In this document: positions 14,414 through 22,421 of the stretch, in pieces | Layout of the letters: every line of letters starts with the position of its first letter | Numbering within the stretch: the first letter of the stretch is position 1 | Assembly (NCBI GenBank): GCA_934309475.1 | Contig: CAKRDK010000027.1 | Span: 1 to 30,355, forward strand | DNA length: 30,355 nt | From: an uncultured Roseburia sp. | GTDB lineage: Bacteria; Bacillota; Clostridia; Lachnospirales; Lachnospiraceae | Reading direction: 5' to 3' | Program-made: the position numbers and the translations under genes | Notes under the pieces: model-generated | What the model saw: only the letters and a program-made list of their open reading frames with translations | Database searches by the model: none | What the model was told of the DNA's origin: nothing

Positions 14414-16894
14414 TTAATCTTCTGCTTTTATTGCTGCTGTCTTATAGACAAATTTCACGCTTCCGTTGACCCCATCTGCAACCTCGGTATAACTCTGGTA
14501 TGCTTCTCCGGCATCTAAAACATCCTGGAGACGATTTACAATGTCTTTGACATCTCCGTTGTAGGCATTGACAATTTTCTCGATTCCCTCTTCGTTAAAT
14601 TCGACAATACCGTCTGCTAAAGTGTGTGAACCTTCATCTAACTGGCTGACACCGTCCACAATCTGTGATGTTCCGCTTGCAAGTGTAGAAGCGCCATCTA
14701 CGAGTGCAGCGTTGTTTGCAGTTAAGGTCTGTGCACCGTTATTCAATAAGCTGATTCCCTGGGTCAGCTCCGGAATGCTGTCCTGTAACTGCTGCGTTCC
14801 TGCTGCAAGTGCCTGTGCGCCTGTCACAAGGCTGTAGCCGTTGTCCTGTGTTGCTGTAATAGAAGATGCCACTGTCTGTTTTGCTGCCTCGGCTGCTGAC
14901 ACGGCTGCCTGACCTGCTGCAGAAGATGCTCCCTGATATGCAGCCTGTTTTGCAACCTGTTCTGCGGTTGATACGGCTGTCTGTTTTGCAACCTGTTCTG
15001 CGGTTGATACGGCTGCCTGTTTTGCTGCGCTTTCTGCTGCTGTTACGGCTGCCTGCTCAGCCACACTCTTAGATGCTGATACGGCTGCTCCTGCTGCCAC
15101 CTGAGAAGACACGCTCTTGGTTGTATCCGCTACGCTGCCTGCGAGCTGGTCTACCACTGCTGCAACCTGGGTGGAAACACTTGCTGCCACCTGTGCATCT
15201 GCTGCTCCGGAACCATAAACTGCATCATACGCTGCCTTTGTATCATCATACGTTGTAAAGCTGGTACCCATAGCTACATTTACCTGTGTAACAAATCCCT
15301 GCTGTACCTGAGGTGTAATACCTGCTTTCAATACATTTATCAAATCTGTATTGCCGTTTAATGCATCGGTTGCTCCGCTCTTTACCTGTGCGTAAAGCCC
15401 TGCATCAAACTGCTGTTCTACTCCGGTTGACACGCTGCTCTGAATCGTTGCAGCCTGTTCATCCACACTTGCATCAACCTGGCTCTTAATGCTGTCTGCC
15501 TGTGCTGTAACACCTGCGCTTGCCTGTTCTTCAATTGTGCTCTTTTGTGCTGCAACCGTTGCTGCTGCCTGATTTTCAATGTCTGTCTTCTGTGCTTTGA
15601 TTGTTGCTGCCGCCTGATTCTCAATATCCTTCTTTTGTGCTGCAACCGTTGCTGAAACAGTCTTCATCAAATCATTTTTCTCTGCCTCTGTAAACTCTCT
15701 GCTTACAGTGCTGTTCAGAAGAGAAATACCAGCGTTTAATGCCTGGGCACTGGAATTTAAAGTTGTAACTCCATCGCTTAAGGTTCCGGTGCTTGCGCTT
15801 AACGTTCCGATTCCACTTGCAAGTGTGCTTGCTCCATCGGTATAAGATTTGATACCGGTCTGTAATTTGCCGACACCGTCTGAGAACTCTTTCATATTGG
15901 ACTGTAAGGTATCAAGTCCTTCTGCAAGCTGTGCAGAACCGTCCTCTAACTGTGATGTTGCATCGGTCAGGGTATCTAATAAATCATCAATGCTGGAAAG
16001 GTCAAGTTCGCCATCTGTTCCGACATAGTTTGCTGCATTTACAACTAATGTCATCGTCATATCAAGAGAGAAGTTCTCGACATCCGCACTTACTTCAAAG
16101 TAATCCGGAATATCAACATCGTCTAAATCTCCCTCTTTTAACTCAAGGCTGTCTTTTAATCCCGGAAGTGCATATCCAACTACAATATTCGTATTTCCAT
16201 CTGACATCACTTTACCGTTTGTCACCTGAACATCTGTGAAGCTGTCATCTAAAATCATTCCGCTGATTGCAGCAAATGGAACATAGACATCGCCCACTTT
16301 TTCGTTGTTGGTGTAATCGAAACGCATCGTTACTTTTCCGGATTTGCCGGCAAGGTCTTCCGGCTCAATCTCTTCGCCATCTAAATAGTAAGTAATCTTC
16401 TGCGTTACCGGTGTCTCCTCTGTAGAGGTTCCCTGATAGTAAATATCATTGCCGTCTGCCTGCCAGGTAAGCTTATTGCCATCCTGTGTAAAGGTCTCAT
16501 CCCCTTTTACATTTTCAATGTCTTTTAAGGTAGACGCATCTTCTAACACATCTTTGTCATCATTGTTAATCAGATGATCCGAAACGATTGTTTGCTGTGC
16601 ATTTCCCTTGCTGTCGGAAATGACATAAACGGTTTCCTCTTTTCCAATTTCTTTCTGCGATACTGAGATACCATCACTCAACAGGTCTGAGAGTGTATCG
16701 TCATCCTCTGCATCTGCATCCTCTGTCGTTTCTTCTGTAGACGCCTCTTCTGTCGTGGCTTCCTCACTGCCTTTTTCTGCATATACAGTGTAAGCTGAAA
16801 AAGAAGTTCCAAGCATTCCGACCATCAGAACACCTGCCACAATACGAATCACATATTTATTATTGAATCTCTTTTTTAATTCTGGTAATTTCAT
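14414..16894 (-). CDS. Secreted coiled-coil protein with xxxLxxG heptads, partner of an MMPL transporter
   Basis: This 826-residue protein has an N-terminal signal or anchor helix (16-34, possible cut after VYA at 39), an acidic Glu/Thr linker, a beta-rich region (about 75-300), then long helical parts. Leu-Gly heptads (for example LAEGLDTL, LASGIGTL, LADGI) cover about 316-394 and 694-764. Between them lie five 15-residue repeats (418-492) and about six 12-residue repeats (603-673), rich in Ala, Gln and Lys. There is no C-terminal membrane helix. The stop of the MMPL gene overlaps the ATG by one base (TAATG), so the two are co-translated. By analogy with YhgE/Pip-type heptad proteins it may form an extracellular part of the exporter; this is inference. 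Confidence 0.8.
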   Translation of the reverse strand: MKLPELKKRFNNKYVIRIVAGVLMVGMLGTSFSAYTVYAEKGSEEATTEEASTEETTEDADAEDDDTLSDLLSDGISVSQKEIGKEETVYVISDSKGNAQQTIVSDHLINNDDKDVLEDASTLKDIENVKGDETFTQDGNKLTWQADGNDIYYQGTSTEETPVTQKITYYLDGEEIEPEDLAGKSGKVTMRFDYTNNEKVGDVYVPFAAISGMILDDSFTDVQVTNGKVMSDGNTNIVVGYALPGLKDSLELKEGDLDDVDIPDYFEVSADVENFSLDMTMTLVVNAANYVGTDGELDLSSIDDLLDTLTDATSQLEDGSAQLAEGLDTLQSNMKEFSDGVGKLQTGIKSYTDGASTLASGIGTLSASTGTLSDGVTTLNSSAQALNAGISLLNSTVSREFTEAEKNDLMKTVSATVAAQKKDIENQAAATIKAQKTDIENQAAATVAAQKSTIEEQASAGVTAQADSIKSQVDASVDEQAATIQSSVSTGVEQQFDAGLYAQVKSGATDALNGNTDLINVLKAGITPQVQQGFVTQVNVAMGTSFTTYDDTKAAYDAVYGSGAADAQVAASVSTQVAAVVDQLAGSVADTTKSVSSQVAAGAAVSASKSVAEQAAVTAAESAAKQAAVSTAEQVAKQTAVSTAEQVAKQAAYQGASSAAGQAAVSAAEAAKQTVASSITATQDNGYSLVTGAQALAAGTQQLQDSIPELTQGISLLNNGAQTLTANNAALVDGASTLASGTSQIVDGVSQLDEGSHTLADGIVEFNEEGIEKIVNAYNGDVKDIVNRLQDVLDAGEAYQSYTEVADGVNGSVKFVYKTAAIKAED
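14876..15088 (-). repeat. 36-base tandem repeats coding for 12-residue units
   Basis: Units at 14945-14980 and 14981-15016 are identical except for the last base; 15017-15052 and 15053-15088 are diverged copies. They encode AAVSTAEQVAKQ-type units (protein residues 603-673). The near identity of two adjacent units points to recent duplication, and the copy number may vary between strains. Confidence 0.8.
15419..15643 (-). repeat. 45-base tandem repeats coding for five 15-residue units
   Basis: Protein residues 418-492 are five units of 15 residues, beginning AAQKKDIENQAAATI and KAQKTDIENQAAATV and then diverging. The 15-residue period does not fit a plain heptad and may reflect a hendecad-like or regularly kinked coiled coil. 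Confidence 0.75.
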
Positions 16895-18975
16895 TATTTT
16901 TCCTCCTTCATCTTAAATCCAACACTTGTTGCACAGATAATCTTATCAAATACCATAAACATAGATGGTAACATAAAGATTACGACAAACATACTGATGA
17001 TTGCACCTCGTGCCATCAAAGAACACAGGGAACTAATCATATCAATGTTAGAATACATACCTACACCAAATGTTGCTGCAAAGAAGCTCAATGCGCTGAC
17101 GATGATAGACTGGATAGAGCCTTCCAGTGCAGTTGTGATTGCCTCCTGTTTCTCAGCACCACGGCTGCGCGCTCTCTTATACTTCGTTGTCATCAAAATC
17201 GCGTAGTCAACCGTTGCTCCTAACTGAATCGTTCCGATTACAATGGATGCGATAAACGGCAGTGTCGTGTTCGTGTAACACGGAATACCCATGTTGATGA
17301 AAATGGCAAACTCGATAACTGCTACCAGTACGATCGGCAATGAGATTGATTTGAAAACAAATGCAATAATCAGGAAAATTGCACCTATGGATACAACACT
17401 GACTCTCGCGAAGTCCTCATCTGTAATCTCAATCAAATCTTTGGTACAAGGTGCTTCACCAATCAACATGGCAGAAGAATCATACTTCTTAATAATATTG
17501 TTAATCTCTTCGCACTGATTGTTTACCTCATCGGAAGCAACCGCATATTCACTGCTGACGAGCATCAACTGATAATCCCCGTTTACCAGAATGTCTTTGA
17601 TGTCGTCCGGAATAATTTCTTTTGGAATACCAGGTCCTACCAGGGAATCCAATCCGGCTGCGAACTTGACACCGTCCACATCGTTGATTTCTTTCAGCAT
17701 CGCTTTTGCTTCCTTCGAAGTCAAATCGCTGTCTGCTAAAATCATGTGGGTAGCGCCCATCTCATACTCTTCATTTAATTTGTTGTTCGCTGTAATACTG
17801 TCTAAGCTCTCCGGCAAGGTTCCTGCCAGGTCATAGTAAACACTTGTATGTGTATATCCGTAAATTGCCGGTCCTAAAATAAGTAAGAACAGCACGATAA
17901 ATACTACATAATGTTTTGTAATCCAGCCCGCAATTCTTCCGAGGTCAGGAATAATTGCTCTGTGTTTCGTCTTCTCGATTGCTTTGTCAAAGACAAGTAT
18001 CATGGACGGCAACACCGTTACACAACAGATAACACCGATTACAACACCTTTTGCCATCGTAATACCAAGGTCCATACCAAGTGTAAAGCTCATGAAACAG
18101 AGTGCGACAAATCCAGCTACCGTTGTAATTGAGCTTCCCACTACAGAAGTAATGGTTCCGGAAATCGCATGTGCCATTGCACGTGTCTTATCTCCCTGGA
18201 AACGTTCCTGCTGTTCCTCATAACTGTGCCACAGGAAAATGGAATAATCCATGGTAACACCCAACTGTAACACTGCCGCCAACGCCTGTGTTACATAGGA
18301 GATTTCTCCCTGGATGACATTCGAACCCAGGTTATAGATAATCGCCATACCGATACTTAACAGGAAAAAGACCGGTATAATTGCGGAATCCATGGTCAGT
18401 GACAGAATAATAACCGCTAAAACTACAGCGATAATTACATAAATCGGTACCTCTTTGTTGGACAGGTTCTTGGTATCTGTTACAACCGCTGACATACCAC
18501 TGACAAAACATTTTCCATCGACAACATCTCTCATTTCCTCGATGGCATTCATCGTCTCATCCGATGACATGGAACTGTCATAAAGCACCATCATCAATGT
18601 ACTGTCTGCATCATCATTGTTGAAGAAATCATACACTTCATCCGGCAGCACTTCCATTGGAACACTGATATCGGCAAAAGAGTCATACCAGATACAGTCT
18701 TTTACATGATCGACCTGCGAAATCTCTTCCCGCATCTCCGCAATATCCTTCGCATCCATGCCCTCTACGACCAAAAACGAGAAAGCACCGGTTCCGAATT
18801 CATCGAGCAAAATATCCTGTCCCTTCATCGTCTCGATATCTTCCGGCAAATATGTGAGGATATCATAGTTTACCCTGGTGTTAAAGTATCCGATTGCCGA
18901 TGGAATCAAAAGCAATAAGCTTAGAATCAGAATCGGCACACGGAGCTTAACGACCGCCTTTCCAAATTTAATCAT
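16894..18975 (-). CDS. MMPL/RND family transporter
   Basis: This 693-residue membrane protein has the two-fold RND layout: helix 1 (12-30), an extracytoplasmic domain (about 35-172), five helices (175-330), a seventh helix (353-373), a second outer domain (about 375-522) and five more helices (525-680). The proton-relay Asp-Tyr pairs of MMPL proteins are at 243-244 (TMDYSIFLWHSYEE) and 590-591 (TVDYAILMTTKYKR). In Gram-positives this family exports lipids, peptides or toxic compounds. It lies in one operon with the heptad protein and downstream of a TetR regulator, the usual layout of an inducible exporter. The ATG has GGAGG seven bases upstream. Confidence 0.93.
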   Translation of the reverse strand: MIKFGKAVVKLRVPILILSLLLLIPSAIGYFNTRVNYDILTYLPEDIETMKGQDILLDEFGTGAFSFLVVEGMDAKDIAEMREEISQVDHVKDCIWYDSFADISVPMEVLPDEVYDFFNNDDADSTLMMVLYDSSMSSDETMNAIEEMRDVVDGKCFVSGMSAVVTDTKNLSNKEVPIYVIIAVVLAVIILSLTMDSAIIPVFFLLSIGMAIIYNLGSNVIQGEISYVTQALAAVLQLGVTMDYSIFLWHSYEEQQERFQGDKTRAMAHAISGTITSVVGSSITTVAGFVALCFMSFTLGMDLGITMAKGVVIGVICCVTVLPSMILVFDKAIEKTKHRAIIPDLGRIAGWITKHYVVFIVLFLLILGPAIYGYTHTSVYYDLAGTLPESLDSITANNKLNEEYEMGATHMILADSDLTSKEAKAMLKEINDVDGVKFAAGLDSLVGPGIPKEIIPDDIKDILVNGDYQLMLVSSEYAVASDEVNNQCEEINNIIKKYDSSAMLIGEAPCTKDLIEITDEDFARVSVVSIGAIFLIIAFVFKSISLPIVLVAVIEFAIFINMGIPCYTNTTLPFIASIVIGTIQLGATVDYAILMTTKYKRARSRGAEKQEAITTALEGSIQSIIVSALSFFAATFGVGMYSNIDMISSLCSLMARGAIISMFVVIFMLPSMFMVFDKIICATSVGFKMKEEK

Positions 18976-18986
18976 TGTGAACCTCC

Positions 18987-19005
18987 ATTCTACGGAACTT
19001 AGAAT
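18987..19005 (-). promoter_or_regulatory. Inverted repeat upstream of the MMPL gene
   Basis: ATTCTA (18987-18992) and TAGAAT (19000-19005) form 6-base arms with a 7-base spacer, just upstream of the MMPL ribosome site. It is a possible operator for the neighbouring TetR protein, but the short arms make chance occurrence quite possible. The rest of 19006-19065 has no clear promoter; TATATC near 19036 is a weak -10 candidate. Confidence 0.3.
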
Positions 19006-19065
19006 CCATTTTCTATTTCCTCTCTTGCAGGCAGATATACTCTCCCCCCGCTTCTATTTCAGCAT

Positions 19066-19103
19066 AAAAAAAAAGACTGAATTTGAACATATTCAATCTT
19101 TTT
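19066..19103 (-). terminator. Intrinsic terminator after tetR
   Basis: On the minus strand GATTGAAT and ATTCAGTC form an 8-pair stem with one G-T wobble and a 7-base loop, followed by nine T. It separates tetR (stop at 19175) from the MMPL operon, so the exporter genes need their own promoter. Confidence 0.8.
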
Positions 19104-19174
19104 GTGCTGTAGCAATCTAATATACAAATCGCCCAAAATGTATATCAATTCTCACATATCTATCAAATTGTATT

Positions 19175-19741
19175 CTACATTTCTTCCAAAACTTCCGTCA
19201 TGGAACGTTTGATAATGTAGTCGTAAATCTCCGCCATCTCCCTTGCACTGATTGTCATCCCGCTTCTCAGCCATGCAATCACAACATAGCACATGGTCTG
19301 TGCATAATACTCCGCGATACGCTCCGGTGTCAGCCAGACATACTTCTGCTTCTTTCCCTCCGCATGTTCTTTTACAATGCGAAGCAGCAATTTCTCCACA
19401 CACTGCTGTGCAATACTGCCAAACGAATTCTGTCCCTCAAGGCGGCATGCCTTCATGTAGAATTCCCTTTCCTTCTCAATATTGGTAAACAGAAGTACCA
19501 GAGCCTCCGACACCATTCCGTTCTGTATCAGAGGTTCCACCGGTTCTAATAGTTCCTTCGTGATAATCCACTCTAAAACTTCGTATTTATCCTGAAAATG
19601 ATTATAAAAAGTCGGACGAATGACGCCTGCCTTATCTGTAATCTCTCTAATTGTTATTTTCTCGATTGGCTGCTTCGTGGCTAATTCCTTGAAGCTTTCT
19701 GCCAACAACGTATCAATTGCACTCTTCCCCTGTCCTGTCAT
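19175..19741 (-). CDS. TetR/AcrR family regulator
   Basis: The 188-residue protein has an N-terminal helix-turn-helix (about residues 25-50, KITIREITDKAGVIRPTFYN followed by HFQDK), the classical TetR DNA-binding layout, and a C-terminal helical ligand and dimer domain. In this family the free dimer represses a nearby promoter and is released by a small ligand, often a substrate of the exporter encoded next door. Here the MMPL operon starts about 200 bases downstream on the same strand, making it the likely target. An inverted repeat at 19765-19778 directly upstream could be its own operator. The ATG is 34 bases after the HD-GYP gene, so it may be transcribed from there too. Confidence 0.9.
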   Translation of the reverse strand: MTGQGKSAIDTLLAESFKELATKQPIEKITIREITDKAGVIRPTFYNHFQDKYEVLEWIITKELLEPVEPLIQNGMVSEALVLLFTNIEKEREFYMKACRLEGQNSFGSIAQQCVEKLLLRIVKEHAEGKKQKYVWLTPERIAEYYAQTMCYVVIAWLRSGMTISAREMAEIYDYIIKRSMTEVLEEM

Positions 19742-19764
19742 AACTACCTCATACTTTTAGTTGC

Positions 19765-19778
19765 TAACATGGATGTTA
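19765..19778 (-). promoter_or_regulatory. Perfect 6-2-6 inverted repeat upstream of tetR
   Basis: TAACAT-GG-ATGTTA lies 24 bases before the tetR ATG and covers the stop codon of the HD-GYP gene (19776-19778). Size and position suit a TetR-type operator, although no recognisable promoter hexamers flank it. Confidence 0.4.
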
Positions 19779-20831
19779 CCTTATAAGCAGATTCGTGATT
19801 GTAATATTTCTCGCTGCTGGATCATCCCTCAAATGTAACAATTCTCCGGTTTCTAAGATTCTTACCAGTGGCCGCAATGTAAAATGTGGAAAATTCTCCA
19901 CGACAATGGCTTTCTTTCCGTTGGACAGCTCCACTTCACAGCCAACCGGATAGACCGCTATCTGCTGCAAAAACAGACTCAGAAGATATGGGTCAAACTC
20001 CAATCCGCAACGCGCCATCATATACTCGACCGCATCACCCGGAAGCATCGCATCCCGGGAAGGTCTCTTCGAAAGCATTGCATCATAAGAATCTGCAATT
20101 CTGATGATTCTCGCAAACATCGGTATCTCCTCACCGGAATACCGCATCGGATATCCCTCACCATTATACCACTCATGGTGCATCAACACTCCTGTATACA
20201 CAAGAGATGAAAATTCATAATTATCTTTTAGATAATCATAGCCCAATTTGGAATGCTGCGCAACAACGACTCTCTCCTCTTCTGTGAGAGAACGCTCGGC
20301 ATCTAAAATCTCTTTATCTATAAATTTCTTTCCAATATCATGCAGCATCGCCGCCGTGCCAAGAAGCGTAAGCTCCTGTTCTGACATACTGTGCTTTATT
20401 CCAACCATAATAGAAAGCACGGTCACGTTGATGGAATGATAGTAGACATAATCATCATAATTCCGGATGTCTATCATATTGCACATGACATCGCCGTCAC
20501 ATAAAATATTTTCTACCACATTTTGTATGGTTTGCACAATTTTCTCTTTGTCAACCATCGTATTCGGGCATTTCTCTTCTGCCTCGAAAAGTGCGTGTAC
20601 GACATTCAATGCCTGCACGCGAATCTCAGGACGAATGACCTCCTCAATCTCAATGCCTTTCGAAAATTCATCATCAATATAAATCCCCGGGAATCCAAGC
20701 ACTTCCAGATTCGATATATATTCATTATTTAAAATCAAGTGTTTCGCCAGCAACAGCACCCCTGAGCCATCATAAATATCCTGACCCAGCACCATTCCGG
20801 CTGTCAATCTGCTTATCGGCAAGTATCTCAT
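19776..20831 (-). CDS. HD-GYP domain c-di-GMP phosphodiesterase
   Basis: This 351-residue cytosolic protein has an N-terminal region (about 1-110) of unknown fold and an HD-GYP domain (about 115-270). Metal-binding and signature residues are visible: H132 (YHSINV), H164-D165 (MLHDIGKKF), H193 (AQHSKLGYDYL), H218-H219-E220 and GYP 226-228 (MHHEWYNGEGYP), and D247 (IADSYDAML). These are the residues needed to hydrolyse cyclic di-GMP, so an active enzyme is expected. A beta-rich C-terminal tail (about 280-351) follows, as in many Clostridial stand-alone HD-GYP proteins. No GGDEF gene is in the window. A promoter with an overlapping inverted repeat lies at 20873-20911. Confidence 0.92.
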   Translation of the reverse strand: MRYLPISRLTAGMVLGQDIYDGSGVLLLAKHLILNNEYISNLEVLGFPGIYIDDEFSKGIEIEEVIRPEIRVQALNVVHALFEAEEKCPNTMVDKEKIVQTIQNVVENILCDGDVMCNMIDIRNYDDYVYYHSINVTVLSIMVGIKHSMSEQELTLLGTAAMLHDIGKKFIDKEILDAERSLTEEERVVVAQHSKLGYDYLKDNYEFSSLVYTGVLMHHEWYNGEGYPMRYSGEEIPMFARIIRIADSYDAMLSKRPSRDAMLPGDAVEYMMARCGLEFDPYLLSLFLQQIAVYPVGCEVELSNGKKAIVVENFPHFTLRPLVRILETGELLHLRDDPAARNITITNLLIR

Positions 20832-20872
20832 AAATGCAGTCCTTCCATACCCACCGCATCGCGCTGGGCAGT

Positions 20873-20911
20873 ATGATATCTGACAATATCATAAATTTCT
20901 TCAAAATACAA
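20873..20911 (-). promoter_or_regulatory. Promoter with overlapping inverted repeat, HD-GYP gene
   Basis: On the minus strand TTGTAT (complement 20906-20911) and TATTGT (complement 20883-20888) are 17 bases apart. The -10 box is covered by a perfect 7-6-7 inverted repeat, ATGATAT (20873-20879) and ATATCAT (20886-20892), which could be an operator. Confidence 0.4.
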
Positions 20912-20919
20912 CAACATAA

Positions 20920-21150
20920 TTATTCATCAAACTCTACGGTCACGAAATATCCCTTTTCCGTTTCCTTGACATCCACGACTTTTCCCTCTCTTGTCTTAAG
21001 CCGCTCACTGACCGCATAATTTGCTGACATTGCATACGCTTTTCCGAGCGTATAATAATAGGAGTTCGGCAACTTTCCCTCCGTTACCGGAAGGACATCA
21101 CCCACTTCAAGCAATCCGGTCCGCTCCATCTTAAATTCCATCTGTCGCAT
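20920..21150 (-). CDS. 76-residue protein of unknown function
   Basis: The short protein (MRQMEFKMERTGLLEVGD...) is soluble, predicted mostly beta, with alternating charged and hydrophobic residues and an acidic end (VTVEFDE). I do not recognise a family. The ATG at 21148-21150 has GAGG eleven bases upstream; a longer in-frame start at 21225 would lie within the end of the HdeD-like gene and is unlikely. It begins 22 bases after that gene, so the two are probably co-transcribed. Confidence 0.65.
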   Translation of the reverse strand: MRQMEFKMERTGLLEVGDVLPVTEGKLPNSYYYTLGKAYAMSANYAVSERLKTREGKVVDVKETEKGYFVTVEFDE

Positions 21151-21172
21151 GACACCAAACGCCTCTTTTCTT

Positions 21173-21784
21173 TTATTTGTCCGGATTGATTTCTTCCGAA
21201 TCAACCTCTTTGTACTCAATATCAAGTGCTTCCGCTTCCATCTTTGCGTTCTTTGCCGCTTTTACGGCTCTTGTCACAATCCACAAATCCGAAAGTCCGT
21301 CATAAATCAATGCAATTCCAATGAACTTCATCACAAAAGAAACAACCTGGAATGCAAATGTGATACTAACCACACCGCAGATAATGCTGATGAGCGCCAT
21401 CAGAAGCACTGACCACCACTTATCATATCCATTGCGTTTTGTCTCGAATGCCGTCTTCAAATCGCCAAGGCCGTGAATCAGTAAAATCACACCAAGTACA
21501 ATTGGAATCAGGCTGACAACGCTCTCCGGTTTTAAGAAAATCCAGAGTCCGACCAAAAGTTCAATCAGTCCAAATGCAACATGGAACACGCTGTCCACTT
21601 TATTCAGGAAATAACTGCCAAGCTGCACAGCACCTAGAATCATCAAAATGACCGCTAACGCTTTACAGATAATGTCTATTGTCTCTGCGGACCAGACAAA
21701 AAGTACCACGCCAAGTGCAATACAAAGGATTGCAGAAACAATCATATCCGCTTTGATTCTTTTCATCATTTCTTTCATATACAT
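21173..21784 (-). CDS. HdeD/DUF308 family membrane protein
   Basis: The 203 residues form six hydrophobic helices in three similar hairpins (for example IVSAILCIALGVVLFVWSA, AVILMILGAVQLGSYFL, VVSLIPIVLGVILLIHGLGD), the pattern of HdeD/DUF308 proteins; E. coli HdeD is linked to acid resistance at high density. The tail (KNAKMEAEALDIEYKEV) is charged and cytoplasmic. Two ATG codons (21784 and 21778) are possible; the second sits at a better distance from AGGAAG. A weak promoter (TTGAAA, 18 bases, TATTTC) covers 21810-21839. Function here is unknown. Confidence 0.8.
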   Translation of the reverse strand: MYMKEMMKRIKADMIVSAILCIALGVVLFVWSAETIDIICKALAVILMILGAVQLGSYFLNKVDSVFHVAFGLIELLVGLWIFLKPESVVSLIPIVLGVILLIHGLGDLKTAFETKRNGYDKWWSVLLMALISIICGVVSITFAFQVVSFVMKFIGIALIYDGLSDLWIVTRAVKAAKNAKMEAEALDIEYKEVDSEEINPDK

Positions 21785-21846
21785 ACACTTCCTTTTCTTT
21801 TTTGTTTCTGAAATAGATTCCTGCGAAGCATTTTTTCAATCAGCTC

Positions 21847-21875
21847 TTGACTTCCTGACCATTCCTTTCTAGACT
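21847..21875 (+). promoter_or_regulatory. Promoter of ybaK
   Basis: TTGACT (21847-21852) and TAGACT (21870-21875) are separated by 17 bases on the plus strand, 42 bases before the ybaK ATG. The region just upstream (21821-21836) contains GCGAAGCATTTTTT, a possible worn trace of the dispersed repeat. Confidence 0.6.
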
Positions 21876-21916
21876 AATGTACAAAACAAATCATTGTCAG
21901 AAAGAAGGAATCTCCT

Positions 21917-22405
21917 ATGGGAAAAGAAGCCAAAACCAACGCAATGCGTATTCTCGATAAAAATAAAATTCCTTACGATGTTCTCACCTATGAATGTGAT
22001 GAATTCATCGACGGTCTTCACACAGCTGAGAAAACCGGCGCGCCTGTGGAACAGTCTTTTAAAACGCTGATTATGCAGGGAAAAAGCAAACAGTATTATG
22101 TCTTTGTCGTTCCGATTGCCGACGAAGTCGACTTGAAAGCCGCTGCAAAAGCAGTCGGTGAAAAATCCGTTGAAATGATTCACGTCAAAGACATCACCGC
22201 CATCAGTGGCTATGTCCGTGGCGGCTGCTCGCCTCTCGGCATGAAAAAGCAGTTCCCCACTATCATACACAAAACCGCCGCTGACTATGATAAAATCTAC
22301 ATCAGCGGCGGACGCATCGGCACGACAATCTGCCTTAGTCCGGATGACCTGCTTCGTGTTGTCCGCGCATCCTACGCCGATATCATTCAGTCCGGGAATT
22401 CATGA
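21917..22405 (+). CDS. ybaK: Cys-tRNA(Pro)/Cys-tRNA(Cys) deacylase YbaK
   Basis: This 162-residue protein of the YbaK/EbsC family hydrolyses cysteine mischarged onto tRNA-Pro, correcting an error of prolyl-tRNA synthetase. The conserved catalytic lysine is K49 in SFKTLIMQG, with the substrate-cavity loop GYVRGGCSPLGMKK (98-111) and the C-terminal GGRIGTTICLSPDDLL. Length matches the family. It is a single plus-strand gene with its own promoter; its stop is only five bases from the stop of the convergent SseB-like gene. Confidence 0.92.
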   Translation: MGKEAKTNAMRILDKNKIPYDVLTYECDEFIDGLHTAEKTGAPVEQSFKTLIMQGKSKQYYVFVVPIADEVDLKAAAKAVGEKSVEMIHVKDITAISGYVRGGCSPLGMKKQFPTIIHKTAADYDKIYISGGRIGTTICLSPDDLLRVVRASYADIIQSGNS

Positions 22406-22421
22406 CAGGCTTAGCTTGTCA
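22401..22421. other. Palindrome spanning two convergent stop codons
   Basis: ATGACAGGC-TTA-GCTTGTCAT covers the ends of both ybaK (stop 22403-22405) and the SseB-like gene (stop 22411-22413). Plus-strand RNA would pair nine bases with one G-U; the minus strand has an A-C mismatch. No T-tract follows on either side, so it is at best a weak two-way terminator. Confidence 0.4.

Noticed and set aside
14876..15643. Regularly spaced repeats that might suggest a CRISPR array
   Set aside because: The repeats are contiguous, in frame, and encode Ala/Gln/Lys coiled-coil units; there are no unique spacers and no cas genes.
21821..21840. Possible third copy of the dispersed repeat upstream of ybaK
   Set aside because: Only the GAAGCATTTTTT core is shared; the AACGAA and TTTCCTAT parts are missing, so it is too short to claim.
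21869..22270. Open frame of 133 codons on the minus strand opposite ybaK
   Set aside because: It lies wholly within the well-supported ybaK gene on the other strand and has no recognisable domain.
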